Positions 23,101 to 34,387 of a stretch of 64,000 nucleotides of DNA are shown here, piece by piece. Numbering within the stretch: the first letter of the stretch is position 1; each line of letters begins with the position of its first letter. The position numbers were made by a program, and so were the translations under genes. The notes beneath the pieces are model-generated. The model saw only the letters and a list, made by a program, of their open reading frames with translations. It was not told the origin of the DNA and made no database searches. The stretch comes from Siphonodentalium dalli (Eukaryota > Mollusca > Scaphopoda > Gadilida > Siphonodentaliidae), in contig CP136066.1 of NCBI GenBank assembly GCA_032622095.1, forward strand, positions 62,776,609 to 62,840,608. Direction: 5' to 3'.

Positions 23101-24578
23101 CCTAGCTCCCCACAACGATCGACACCCTGACCCTGGGCTCCCAGTGGTATTTTTGATATTGTGGCCAGTGTTTAGATGTATGGTGTTGTTTATGTTCAAG
23201 TGGTGTCACATTTCTGAAACACTAGATGTATGTTCCCCATGGACCACTGATTATTTTACGATCTGATTACATTGCCACGTGGTCACTCCCTGGTAACGGT
23301 TGCTATGCATCTACCCGATATTGAAAGTAAAATACAATTATAGCTTTTACGGTCGTAATTCAGCCCAAGGAAATGGCGTTTTTATTGCAGTCAACACCCT
23401 ATTGTGAAATTTGAGATATATCTGGCCAGAAGTCTGATCCTAACTTGTATTTAAGGGTAGCAACGATTGCTAAGCAAATACCCCAAATGATCGAATGACA
23501 CCATTGCCCTGTGAATCCAATTGTATTATGCCCCAATTTAGACATTCTTGGCATGCACATGCTGATGGTTATGTTCAAATGGTGCTACAGGTCTAAAATT
23601 TTACAGGTATGTTCCCATAGGCCACTGTGTAGTTTTTTTTAGAACGGTATACTTTGCCACACGATCACTCCCTGGTAACGGTTTCTAAGCAACTACCCGG
23701 AACTGAAAGTATAATGCAATTATAGCTTATAGCGTCGTATAATTCCCCGCTAAGAAACGGCATTTTCTATGCAGTCAATATCCTATTGTGAAACGAGATA
23801 CATCAGGTCAGAAGATTGAACCTACATATAGTTTGTATTTAACGGTATCAATGGTTGCTAAGCTTATAGGGCACGGTGATGGTCATGTTCAAATGGTGCC
23901 ACGAGTCTTAAACTTTACATAATTGCTCAATAATGCACGAATTGACCACGTGTTTGTGATGTGCACGCGCAAGTATATATCGGACTAGATGGTATTGTGA
24001 CCACGCAACCCATATCCACAGTGATACTCTGGTGCAATGTCAAAACGTGCAGCTGTATAACGCAAATTTAAGTACTATGGAGATCCTTGATGTGATTGTA
24101 TCATTTCACAAAATCCATACATTTATCATTTTATCCTATGCGCATGCACGAAACAAATCGACTCAAATAAGAAACTACGTGCGCCTTCCTCACATATGAC
24201 AGAACACTGATTATGTATGCAATACTAATTTAAACCAAAAAGAGTGATCGAAATGGTGTCTTTCTACAATCCTGCGAGCCGCGCAACAATGTAGAGCTTT
24301 ACCCGAATCGCTTCAAATAATGTACGTTTGTTGAATTATGCGCATGCGCATGTTTTTCAACCCCAACTAGTCGGCAACAAACTCATACACATGCACCTAT
24401 GGCACTGCTGAAGTTCCTTGGGATCATTTATATAGATATAAGTGGATATACCAATGGTTATAACATGTATACACATGTTGCATAGGTTTATGATGTCACT
24501 GAATGCTGCTGGCCGCTTTTGCGGCCAGTCGGGTGTATGAACGTTTTCTGGATTTTTCGGCCAGTCGGGTTCAAAGGG
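23101..24578. mobile_element. piggyBac-like non-autonomous element with TTAA flanks
   Basis: The ends are CCCTTTGAACCC... and ...GGGTTCAAAGGG, 12-bp inverted termini, each flanked by TTAA (23097-23100 and 24579-24582). TTAA duplication and a CCCTTT-type start are the signature of piggyBac elements. No transposase ORF is present in the 1,478 bp. The left half contains two diverged tandem copies of about 370 bp (about 23140-23500 and 23530-23880, sharing 'cactccctggtaacggtt' and 'caattatagctt') and the start of a third near 23875. Confidence 0.78.
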
Positions 24579-24834
24579 TTAATATTGAATTGATGCATGA
24601 ATGGAGCTACGAATGAGTGATGTCACAGTGAGGTCATGAACTTTGAATACTCTGCTTCCTGAGTTAATACTGTTTTGGAAACAACAAATATTGTGGCAAA
24701 GATATTTTTTAATTCCAGTTGGCCTTTTTAACTCATTTTAGCCTTAGGACCCTGCCTCACCTGAATTATTATATTATTAAGAATTTCAGTTAGTTCGGAC
24801 TAGAAAGTCAGGAACGACCGACAAATAATACTAG

Positions 24835-25860
24835 GATTACGGATGAGGTTAAAGATTTGGCTGGCGCTTCTGACTTCTACTAGTTCTAGGGTCTGCCCAA
24901 ATTTCCAATGTCACTGCGATTACAGGTAGGGTTAAAGATATGGCCAGCACCTCTAGGGGGAGATCTACCCAAATTTTCAATTTCACTTGGATTACGGGTG
25001 GGGTGAATGATCTGGCCAGCGCCTCTATGGGGAGTTCTGCCCAATTTTTTAATTTCACTGTTATGGGTGGGGTGAATGATCGGGGGAGAGTTCTGCCCAA
25101 ATTTTCAATTTCACTGTTATTACGGGTGGGGTGAATGATCTGGCCAGCGCCTCTTTGGGGAGTTCTGCCCAAATTCTTAATTTCACTTGGATTACGGGTG
25201 GAGTGAAAGATCTATGGGGAGTTCTGCCCAAATTTGTAATTTCACTGTTATTACGGGTGGGGTGAATGATCGGGCCAGCGCCTCTATGGGGAGTTCTGCC
25301 AATTTTTTTAATTTCACTGTTATGTGTGGGGTGAATGATGTGGGGGGGGGGAGTTCTGCCCAAATTTTCAATTTAACTGTTACTACGGGTGGGGTGAATG
25401 ATCTGGCCAGTGCCTATAGGGGGAGTTCTGCCCAAATTCTCAATTTCACTTGGATTACGGGTGGAGTGAAAGATCTATGGGGAGTTCTGCCCAAATTTGT
25501 AATTTCACTGTTATGGGTGGGGTGAATGATCTGGGGGGAGTTCTGCCCAAATTTTCAATTTCACTGGGATTACGGGTGGGGTGAATGATCTGCCAAATTT
25601 TCAATTTCACTGTTATTACGGGTGGGGTGAAAGATCTGGCCAGCACCTCTAGGGGTGAGTTATGTCCCAATTCTCAATTTCACTTGGATTACGGGTGGGG
25701 TGAATGACCTAGCTAATGCCTAGCGGGGGAGTTCTGCCAAAATATTATATTTTACTTGTACCGGTATTATGGGTGAAAGATCTGGCCAGCGCCTCTAGGA
25801 AAAGTTCTGCCCAAATTTTCAATTTCACTGGGATTGGGCGGTGTGTGTCTAGTGCCTCTG
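24835..25860. repeat. Tandem array, unit about 72 bp with shorter variants
   Basis: The unit runs 'gggtggggtgaatgatctgg', 'ccagcgcctctatggggag', 'ttctgcccaaattttcaatt', 'tcactgttattac'. Variants lack the 'ctggccagcgcctc' part and are about 50 bp. About 15 units are visible. Several ORFs on both strands (100-112 codons) are produced by the array and have repetitive translations, so I do not call them genes. Confidence 0.9.
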
Positions 25861-26211
25861 CCCATTTGTTTTCTGTTTGGCCTTACATGATATTAAAGAC
25901 TTGTCATGTGTTATGTTTCATATATGTTATAATTCGGACTGAAATTATTGTTATTAAAAGATTAATAAACACAAATGATATTGTCTTCTGAGAATCTCAA
26001 ACTCAACTACAAGGGGACAGAAAATTACAAGTAAACCAAAATGGAATAGGATCATATAAAAAATGACCTATCTCTTTCCTGTGTGGATTTGGAGGTATCA
26101 AATGCAAATTATGTCCAGATAGTGGCTATTAATAGAATATTACAGCAATATGTGTTTGGAAATCAACCCTTTGGAGCATGTTTAAGAGGAATTTGTCAGG
26201 TAAAAGTCTAG

Positions 26212-27960
26212 AGATAATAGGGTCCCAACTGATGCCAATTAATGCATATCAGTCCATACCAGAGCAGCAATTGTTATATGAGGGCAAATAGGGTCCCAAC
26301 TGATGCCAATTAATGCTTATCAGTTCATACCAAAGCAGCATTAGCTATATAAGGTCAAATAGGGTCCCAACTGATGCCAATTAATGCATATCAGTTCATA
26401 CCAAAGCAGCATTAGTTACATAATGGCAAATAGAGTCCCAACTGATGCCAATCAATGCACATCAGTTCACATCAAAGCTATATAAGGGCAAATAGAGTCC
26501 CAACTAATGCCAATTAATGCACAACAGTTCATACCAAAGCAGCATTAGTTATATAATGGCAAATAGATTCCCAACTGATGCAAATTAATGCACATCAGTT
26601 CATACAAAAGCAGCATTAGTTATATAATGGCAAATAGTGTCCCAACTGATGCCAATTAATGTACATCAGTTCATATCAAAGCAGCATTAGTTATATAAGG
26701 GCAAATATGGTCCCAACTGATGCCAATTAATGCATATCAGTTCATACCAAAGCCGAATTAGTTTATATAATGGCAAATAGGGTCCCAACTTATGCCAACT
26801 AATGCATATCAGTTCATACCAAAGCAGCATTATAAATATAAGGGCAAATAGAGTCCCAACTGATGCCAAGTAATGCACATCAGTTCACATCAAAGCTATA
26901 TAAGGGCAAATAGAGTCCCAACTAATGCCAATTAATGCATATCAGTTCATACCAAAGCTATATAAGGGCAAATAGAGTCCCAATTAATGCATATCAGTTC
27001 ATACCAAAGCAGCATGAGCTATATACGGGCAAATAGGGTCCCAACTGATGCCAATTAATGCACATCAGTTCATACCAAAGCAGCAATTGTTATATGAGGG
27101 AAATATGGTCCCAACTGATGCCAATTAATGCATATCTGTTCATACCAAAGCAGCATTAGTTATATAAGGGCAAATAGGGTCCCAAATGATGCCAATTAAT
27201 GCATATCAGTTCATACCAAAGCAGCATTAGTTATATAAGGGCAAATAGGGTCCCAAATGATGCCAATTAATGCATATCAGTTCATACCAAAGCAGCATTA
27301 GTTATATAATGGCAAACAGAGTCCCAACTGATGCCAATTAATGCACATCAGTTCACATCAAAGCTATATAAGGGCAAATAGAGTCCCAACTAATGCCAAT
27401 TAATGCATATCAGTTCACATCAAAGCTACATAAGGGCAAATAGGGTCCCAACTGATGCCAATTAATGCACATCAGTTCACATCAAAGCTACATAAGGGCA
27501 AATAGGGTCCCAACTGATGCCAATTAATGCACATCAGTTCATACTAACGCAGCATTAGTTATATAATGGCAAATAGAGTCCCAACTGATGTCAATTAATG
27601 CACATCAGTTCACATCAAAGCTATATAAGGGCAAATAGAGTCCCAACTGATGCCAAACAATGTACATCAGTTAACACCAAAGCAGCATTAGCTATATAAG
27701 GGCAAATAGGGTCCCAAGTGATGCCAATTAATGCACATCAGTTCATACCAAAGCAGCATTAGCTATATAAGGGCAAATATGGTCCCAACTGATGCCAATT
27801 AATGCATATCTGTTCATACCAAAGCAGCATTAGCTATATAAGGGCAAATAGGGTCACAAGTGATGCCAATTAATGCATATCAGTTCATACCAAAGCAGCA
27901 TTAGTTATATAAGGGCAAATAGAGTCCCAACTAATGCCAATTAATGCATATCAGTTCAAA
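26212..27960. repeat. Satellite-like array, about 26 units of 71 or 62 bp
   Basis: The full unit is 'gcaaatagggtcccaactga', 'tgccaattaatgcatatcag', 'ttcataccaaagcagcatta', 'gttatataagg' (71 bp). A second class lacks about 9 bp ('agcattagtt' region) and is 62 bp. Both classes are interspersed. Counting the GTCCCAA-type box gives about 26 units from 26222 to 27924. There are no unique spacers, so it is not a CRISPR array. Two diverged units lie in inverted orientation at 33013-33140. Confidence 0.93.
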
Positions 27961-28193
27961 GGTAGTCAGAGCCTGTGCCATAAATATCAGAGTCGATCTA
28001 AAACAGTTTAGTTCTTAAATGAACTTTTTTACATGTAACAAGAAATGTAGATCACTGAATGCCATTGGTATGACTTCACTTTATCCATATCAGTCCGCCT
28101 CTGCACGTGTGGACTAGCAGAAAATTAGTTTGACAAGACCCTCCCTTATCTTCTGATTTATCATACAACTAAATTTTCAACATTTTATTCCAG

Positions 28194-28371
28194 GGGACGT
28201 AACTCTTCACCATGGTTGGCAAATGGACGTCATATTTCATCACCTCCTGGAATGAAAACCATGGACTAGTGAAGACAGAAGATGCAGAAGCATTAGTGAA
28301 CCAATATGAAACCGAAACCATCACAAAATACATTAGAACGCAACAGAGAAAGAAGAACTTTGATTGTACAG
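28194..28371 (+). pseudogene. MULE gene, candidate first exon
   Basis: It is preceded by ATTCCAG and followed by the donor GTACGT. The ATG at 28212 opens 53 codons including NQYETETITKYIRTQQRKKN, which resembles the 'ETxTKFV...K.FG' opening of MULE-type proteins. Phase with the next exon (29811) is not clean: joining gives GECVTHIFWPK and then a stop unless one base is shifted. Assignment to the MULE gene is therefore an inference from position. Confidence 0.45.
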
Positions 28372-28646
28372 GTACGTTACTTAAAATAATCTTGCCATAT
28401 ATTGCTATGAATGCAACTTGCTATTAATAATAACACCCGTATGGGGGTCGACCAGTATCAATAGACTAGCTGGGTTAAATTATTAGTCCTCATTTGAAGT
28501 AATTCAAATTAATCATCAGTCACATTTATTTAAGAAAATGAACATTATTTGAATGTTGTGTGTTAACAGTTATATCCTTAGTTCACATTACTCATTCTAG
28601 AATTATCTTTCTTCACAGATATACATGTACCTGCTGATAACAAAAC

Positions 28647-29033
28647 ATGTGTTTGCTTATCCCAGGTAAAACAACAGATCCTGCCTTTATGATCAAAGGA
28701 AAAAATAATAAACTAATTCCATTAACGTACCCCAAATTCCAAAATAAATTAAAGGAACTGATCAATATGAGTGGTCGAAACCCTCAGAATTATTCATCCC
28801 ACAGTTTCAGACGGGGAGGGGCAACAACCGCTTTTAGATGTGGCGTCCCCTATGACCTAATTCAAATTCACGGAGATTGGAAAAGTGATGCATATAAGGT
28901 TTATTTGGAAATAGGATTGGAAGATAAAGTTAAAATGACCAGAGCATTAAAAGAGTATATTTTACAATTGTATGGCATATATTTAATGATGTTTTTTCAT
29001 TGCAGTTTTGTTGATATCAGATTTAATTTGTAA
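28647..29033 (+). pseudogene. Tyrosine recombinase C-terminal half
   Basis: Tyrosine recombinases cut and rejoin DNA through a Tyr nucleophile. The frame gives LIPLTYPKFQNKLKELI, then SSHSFRRGGATTAFRCGVP (the HxxR motif), IHGDWKSD (the second His/Trp position) and YKVYLE with a candidate catalytic Tyr. The N-terminal half with the first catalytic Arg is missing; the ATG at 28647 is just the first in frame. This motif style is seen in DIRS/Ngaro-type and Crypton-like recombinases of invertebrates. It lies in an intron of the MULE gene, immediately upstream of an SGNH-like fragment, so both are probably one inserted element. Confidence 0.7.
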
Positions 29034-29066
29034 ATATGTCACTGGAATAAATTATACAAACAATTG

Positions 29067-29512
29067 AACCTCATAGTGGAGCGAAGATACAGAGAATCAC
29101 TCAGATTATAAGAAAGGGGAGTATCAGTTATCAGTACCTCATTGTTCATGTCGGGACAAACAACATTCATAAATATTCTGTTGATCAAATGATATCCTTA
29201 TATAATGATCTGATAACTAACTACCTGTCAAAAACATACTGCTAGCTATCTGATTATATCAGCCTTACTACCAAGACCAGTTGATTTTAAATACACTGAA
29301 GGTAAACTCATTGATGTTAACAATGAATTACAGAAATTATGTCAGAAACGTCATATTAAGTTCATTAGAACATATAAACCTTTCATTAAGAAAGGAACTC
29401 ATCTGCCTTTGAGGCATTTGTTCGCAGCTAATGATGGAGGTTTGCACCTCAATTGGGAAGGTTCTAGAGTGTTATCAATTTTTTGCATACAAGTTGTTAA
29501 ATATCTATCATG
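29067..29512 (+). pseudogene. SGNH-hydrolase-like fragment following the recombinase
   Basis: The first frame (29067-29243) carries YLIVHVGTNNIHKYS, the block III Gly-x-Asn region, and ends at a TAG. After a frame change near 29241 the next runs SALLPRPVDFKYTEGK, KFIRTYKPFIKKGTH and NDGGLHLNWEGS, the late Asp..His block, ending at the TGA near 29510. The GDS nucleophile block is not visible upstream. Some vertebrate Ngaro elements are known to carry an SGNH hydrolase ORF, so the tyrosine recombinase next to it supports a Ngaro/DIRS-like origin. Confidence 0.6.
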
Positions 29513-29810
29513 AAGAATCTCATATGTTTCTCAATTAGTAATAGATAATATATATATTACATCCAGTCATGTCTTTTATGATATTGCATCTTAAATTACT
29601 ATTGTTTATCATATGGTAGTATATTAGTTAGTTAGACACATCTGAATGCATGACAGAAAGTCAATATCTGAGAACACCCTATATATAATGCATTGACTGA
29701 ATTGTGTTGTAGTTCTCACATACATGTATATGCTTTGCATTATAAATTACTGTTTAAGTGGACACACCTTTGACACTGACGTCTTTCCCTTTTCTACCCT
29801 TCCTTTTCAG

Positions 29811-29992
29811 GAGAATGTGTTACCCACATCTTCTGGCCAAAGTGACCGGTGGTCCAGATGACTCCACTGGCCTTTGGCTCCACCCTCTTCATCCAAAGAC
29901 TCAGTATGAATTTCTGGCGGCCGATGGCTTGGCGGTGAAATAACATCACCGAGGCGTCTTCCATGAATATATGGTGCGGATGGTATGTGTAT
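29811..29992 (+). pseudogene. MULE gene exon (N-terminal region)
   Basis: The acceptor CCTTTTCAG precedes and the donor GTATGT follows. The frame that joins the next exon reads PDDSTGLWLHPLHPKTQYEF, a stop at about 29941, then VFHEYMVRM, and continues as VCQPLSYRQRLPPRRDP after splicing to 30329. The in-frame stop or a nearby shift shows decay. I do not recognise a domain. Confidence 0.5.
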
Positions 29993-30328
29993 GAATGAGG
30001 TATGACAGGAGAGTGCTGGGGTTATTTATTTGTTTATTATTATCTATTCATTATGAACATCTAGCAAAATAAATTATTATTTTGATGACAAAAAATTGTG
30101 GCTTGTCATATCTCTTTGTGTCCTGACTATAAGGGCCTTAAAGTCAGGCCAGGGTAATTGTACTATTTTGGCATCAAAATATTTAATTACACGGCTGATG
30201 ACCTTGTGGGTACATTTAACCTCTTGCGTACATTTAACCTTTCACCGTACATGGCTGATTACATTTCAAGTTCATTTAACCTCTGAGTTCATCTAACCTG
30301 TGACATTTCACTGTGCCTCGCTTTGAAG

Positions 30329-30502
30329 GTTTGCCAACCGCTCTCATATCGACAACGACTCCCGCCTAGGCGGGATCCATTACTTTTCGAATTTGTCGAC
30401 ATTGACCAAGATGGTGTGCCCTATGTAGTTGTCAATTTCCAAAGTCTACTTTGCAAGCATGCCGGGAAAGATCGTAAAAAGAAGCCACAGGTCAATGCAG
30501 AG
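30329..30502 (+). pseudogene. MULE gene exon (N-terminal region)
   Basis: Bounded by GAAG at the acceptor and GTAAAT at the donor. It is fully open and reads FEFVDIDQDGVPYVVVNFQS and KHAGKDRKKKPQVNAE, then joins in phase to GSDHNYKERTN in the exon at 31714. 'DGVP...' followed by a basic segment is typical of the region upstream of MULE cores in animal elements, as far as I can judge. Confidence 0.55.
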
Positions 30503-30959
30503 GTAAATATCGCCTGAAGGCATTTGATTTACATATCAAAATTCACTAAAAAGTACTGTCATGATTAAAGTGATGTGAAACACTCCGTGATCAAATAGAA
30601 ATGGAGGATAATCCTGCTTTAAGTAGTTATTTTTTACAAACTGAAAGCAGACACCATCACTATTATATATTAATTAAATTCAGTGACTCTCGATTGCGAA
30701 GTCATTTTCTTTAATTTAAAGCCGAAAGTTGCGACCCAAATCGAGAAGTATTGTATTTACAATTGAGCGTAGCTCAGATGACGTTTTCCGTGGAGCGGTA
30801 TGGTTGATTTGCTTGAGATTTTCGATGATGTAGTATAATACTACATTCCTCCAGTTGGCATAGTGCCTGAATACTAAACTGTTTAAAGCTCCCGAAACGG
30901 ACCATAATATGTATTTAATTGTATAGGAAATTATAGACATTATTGACCACATAATCCGT

Positions 30960-31461
30960 TTAAAGGCACGTGCGGCCTTAGTTGTCGAAAATATTCATAT
31001 TTGTTCCAATCACCGTAAACAGAAAAACATTAAAGCGCATTCAGTTTCGTTCATATATACCATGACCATCTCGTAAACAGCATGTTATCATAAAGATTTA
31101 CTATATTTTACCTAAGCAAGAGCCTGATTGTGTTACAGAATACAACACAATGCTGCTGGCTAATCACATACAAATGGCATAAACGCTCTTTATTCGTTCC
31201 ATATCAGGAATTCACCCACAAAGAACGCTCTTTATGTTTACCATCATAATATAAACAAACACCAGAAAAGTAACTTTTTATGCCTTTGTTTACATAACAA
31301 TGGTAAAAAATATGACAATAACATACTGTTTATGCGATATTTCTTATTTGTATACGGACAAAGTCTGTCTACATTTTGATGTTCTTTCTGTTTGTGGCGG
31401 TTTTTGACGGGTGGAAATATTTTCACAGGATACCCACCGCCAAGGCCAACCGTACCTTTAA
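30960..31461 (-). mobile_element. 502-bp TTAA-flanked MITE, copy 1
   Basis: The ends are TTAAAGGCACGTGCGGCCTT and the inverse of TTAAAGGTACGGTTGGCCTT, about 22-bp imperfect inverted repeats with TTAA at both outer ends. The whole element is present in opposite orientation at 58490-58991 with exactly the same length (502 bp including both TTAA). A third, partial relative ends at 56434. A 135-codon minus-strand ORF here is a by-product and is not conserved as a single frame in the other copy. It lies in an intron of the MULE gene. Confidence 0.82.
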
Positions 31462-31713
31462 GAAATGGATGTTGCTTTGCTTGCATTCCATAGTGTACGG
31501 ATGCAAGTTGTTGACCTTTTCTTGAGCAGAAATACCAGACCCTATTTAAAGTAAGAGTTGACTCATTGTGGCAGCCATACAGGATGGTGTAGTTACTGTA
31601 GTACAAGTTAATCAGATAGCAATCACTAGAATAAATATGTCCATCATGCACCCCCGAAGATAATAATGTTGATACATGTATAATAACTCACAATTAATAT
31701 CCGTCATTGGCAG

Positions 31714-31922
31714 GGATCTGATCATAACTACAAAGAAAGGACAAATGCTCAGTACCAGGATACATACAAGTTTGAATGCCCTAAGATGCACCTAAGAAAA
31801 GACTATCAGAGAGAGTGACTGATTGGATCAAGATGGCAAGTGCATAGGAGCTTGCACAATACAGACTATTTGAATTTCACCTCCCAATTATGAGTCAACA
31901 TAAGAATCATCTGTATGGTCAA
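31714..31922 (+). pseudogene. MULE gene exon with frameshift
   Basis: The acceptor TTGGCAG and donor GTGAGT are intact. It starts DHNYKERTNAQYQDTYKFEC, resembling the 'CPA' block of MULE N-termini, meets a stop at about 31817, and in another frame ends EFHLPIMSQHKNHLYGQ, which joins EAALQNVDKI of the next exon in phase. One frameshift and one stop separate the two readable ends. Confidence 0.55.
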
Positions 31923-32673
31923 GTGAGTATTTGACTTAAATTAAGGACCCTCCCCACAAAGGAGACAGAAAGTTTTTTGAACCTAATGAATCAATTGTTA
32001 AGCAAGTCCATTTCCATTGGTACTCACAGTAGGAAAATATGCAAATATTGGTCAAAAAGCAATAAGTTACCCCCAATAATTTTTTGAAATTTCCAACTGT
32101 TGAAAATTTTGACCAAAGTTGGGGGTGAGACACCCCCACATCGCCATGTCTACGGATCCCATCTAGAGGCCACCCCAAGATCGATATGAAGGGATGTGGC
32201 ATATATGGTGTGTCAAAGGATTTAGTCATGCAAAGAATAAAATCCATTTTCACACAAAGTCCCATTACTCAATAAGAACCGTCACTCTGTAAAAATCAAT
32301 TGACGAAATCCCACTGTTAAATACCCCCCCCCCACCCCCATGTTGGTTCATCAATATACCGAGGATCATTAAAATCCGACTGACGATGACAAAGATCAAG
32401 AGTTTTAAGGTTGTTAGATTGAGAGACATGGACGGAGACCATTTCCATGTCCCAGACAAACTTCATTTGTGGGGATAACTGCACTTGGATGTTCTCATGG
32501 TAACTACATATGTGTCAAGTATAAACAAAAATAGACCAAAAAATGTAGTAATAACAACTTTTACAAAGTAGCATCCATAGACGGACGGAAAATCTGCTTC
32601 ATATATATAGCGCCCCCATACTTGTGATTATCATATTTATAACATCAAAAATAAAAAATAAATTATTTTGCAG

Positions 32674-32883
32674 GAAGCAGCCCTTCAGAATGTGGACAAA
32701 ATAATAATAATAGATAAGATCCAAGAATTGGTCAGGGAGGGAGTGACCAATAAATATGAGATGCGGCGGAATATAAAGCGATATATCAGAGAATTTCGTT
32801 ACCTTCTCTGGAAACCATTGGAAATCATATCAAGAAAGCAAAGATGTGAGATGCTGAAACTCGTAATATTTAGCGTTATATAA
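32674..32883 (+). pseudogene. MULE gene exon (pre-core linker)
   Basis: The acceptor TTGCAG precedes GAAGCAGCC. The reading DKIQELVREGVTNKYEMRRN and IKRYIREF is the 'I.KI.ELV.EGV....EMRR.L..YV' helix region that precedes the catalytic core in this MULE type. The exon's 3' boundary is unclear; the frame stays open to 32883. The next recognisable coding DNA is at 38579, so the intervening 5.7 kb contains insertions and perhaps a missing exon. Confidence 0.6.
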
Positions 32884-33012
32884 TTGATACTGATACAAAT
32901 CTCTATAAATGTAGTCAGAGTATCAATGACGGTCACATTTATGGATTAAACTTATCCGACAATGGGTGTGGAATAAATACAGAACATAAACACATAACTT
33001 GTCGCATGCAAT

Positions 33013-33140
33013 GGGATGAACTGATATGACACTTTTTGTAGCCATTGTGGGCCTATTTGGCCTTATATAACTGATACTGATACAATATGTACTGATAAGA
33101 CACTAATTGTCATCATTTGGGCCCTATTTGGCCTTATATA
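33013..33140. repeat. Two diverged satellite units in inverted orientation
   Basis: The sequence 'ggccttatataactgatact' through 'catttgggccctatttggcc' matches the reverse complement of the 71-bp unit at 26212-27960 along its whole length. A second, less conserved unit precedes it (from about 33020, with 'gatgaactgatatg'). The repeats therefore flank the 28-33 kb interval in opposite orientations. Confidence 0.72.
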
Positions 33141-33210
33141 AAATGACTGGTAGATCAACATCAAGATTGATATGAAGTTTGGTGATGATCGGCTGAGGTA
33201 AGTGGACTGT

Positions 33211-33528
33211 AGGTTACACTGGTGTAAATAAGGTTCCGAGTGACATCTAGCGGATGCGGGAGGAATATATAGGAGAGAATAAAATAGACACTGGGCCCTG
33301 ATTGGTCAATAGCCTTGTGTGCTTTTTACATAAAAAATCATCACACCTCTTCCCTATGATTTCCCATAGGTAAAATAACCATTGGCACAGGAATTAACCC
33401 TTTAGTGAAGTTTGAATTTTTTGGTGTGGTCTAAAATATGACTGTATTGTTTTATGCGGTTCTGACACTAGTTACGAAAACATAAGATTTAAAGGCGAAT
33501 TCCCTGCTAGACAGACATGATTTTTTTG
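33211..33528. repeat. TIR element, truncated copy
   Basis: From 'aggttacactggtgtaaata' it is nearly identical to 33946-34257 until 'cctgctagacagacatg', after which the two diverge. The right terminal repeat is absent. The shared stretch has few differences, so the duplication is recent compared with most repeats in the window. Confidence 0.75.
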
Positions 33529-33945
33529 TTATCTTGGATCACCCTTGCAGACCTGAAAATGTCATATTTTATTCTTCAATGTGCTGATAAAGTCATGCGC
33601 TTGATGCTCAGCTGATCAGATCTCGACTCAAATGACCTCACATCACCAGAAGTTCTCTCATGGAAAGAATCTTGTACAGTCTTCCATAGCTGATCCAAGT
33701 TTGCAACACCAGACCCCTAAAACTGAGTGAAAATGGGGCCTGAACATGACTGGTGGTGGACAATTGTGCTTTTTTAATGAATAATTTGTTAAAGGGGGTG
33801 GGGTTAAATTGTGTGTGATAAATAATGATAAATAAAGAACCACAGAAGTGATATTGTTTTTGAACACATTTTTTTTCCATTATGGGCAATTCTGAAGAAA
33901 TGTAGGGAGTTACAATTATTCCGCGAAAAAGCGGGCTATCGCTTT

Positions 33946-34380
33946 AGGTTACACTGGTGTAAATAAGGTTCCGAGTGACATCTAGCGGATGCGGGAGGAA
34001 TATATAGGAGAGAATAAAATAGTCACTGGGCCCTGATTGGTCAATAGCCTTGTGTGCTTTTTACATACAAAAATCATCACACCTCTTCCCTATGATGGTA
34101 AAATAACCATTGGCACAGGAATTAACCCTTTGTAGTTAAGTTTGAATTTTTTGGAGTGGTCTAAAATATGACTGTATTGTTTTATGCGGTTCTGACACTA
34201 GTTACGAAAACATAAGATTTAAAGGCGAATTCCCTGCTAGACAGACATGGTTTTTTTGTGTAAAAAGTTTACCAAAATGTCAATTTTTCAGATTTAAAGA
34301 ACATTTTGGACCCAACATTTATATTGCCAACACTACGCTAGCACTGCTGCCTATGGAAAACATTTACACCAGTGTAACCT
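33946..34380. mobile_element. 435-bp TIR element (complete copy)
   Basis: It begins AGGTTACACTGGTGTAA and ends TTACACCAGTGTAACCT, a perfect 17-bp inverted repeat. A partial copy lies 735 bp upstream at 33211. No ORF is inside and no clear target duplication is visible, so the superfamily is undetermined. Confidence 0.75.
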
Positions 34381-34387
34381 GTAGGGT

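Noticed and set aside
24849-25670. Several 71-112 codon ORFs on both strands
   Set aside because: They are translations of the 72-bp tandem unit, present in any frame that the period keeps open.
26212-27960. Regular repeats that might suggest a CRISPR array
   Set aside because: Units are contiguous 62/71-bp repeats with no unique spacers, and the context is an animal-type genome.
31244-31651. 135-codon minus-strand ORF
   Set aside because: It lies mostly within a non-coding 502-bp MITE and its frame is not preserved as a unit in the second copy.
32322-32340. C/G homopolymer runs (also near 19889, 25340, 44969, 48936)
   Set aside because: Short mononucleotide tracts are common slippage products; no quadruplex-type spacing of several runs was seen.
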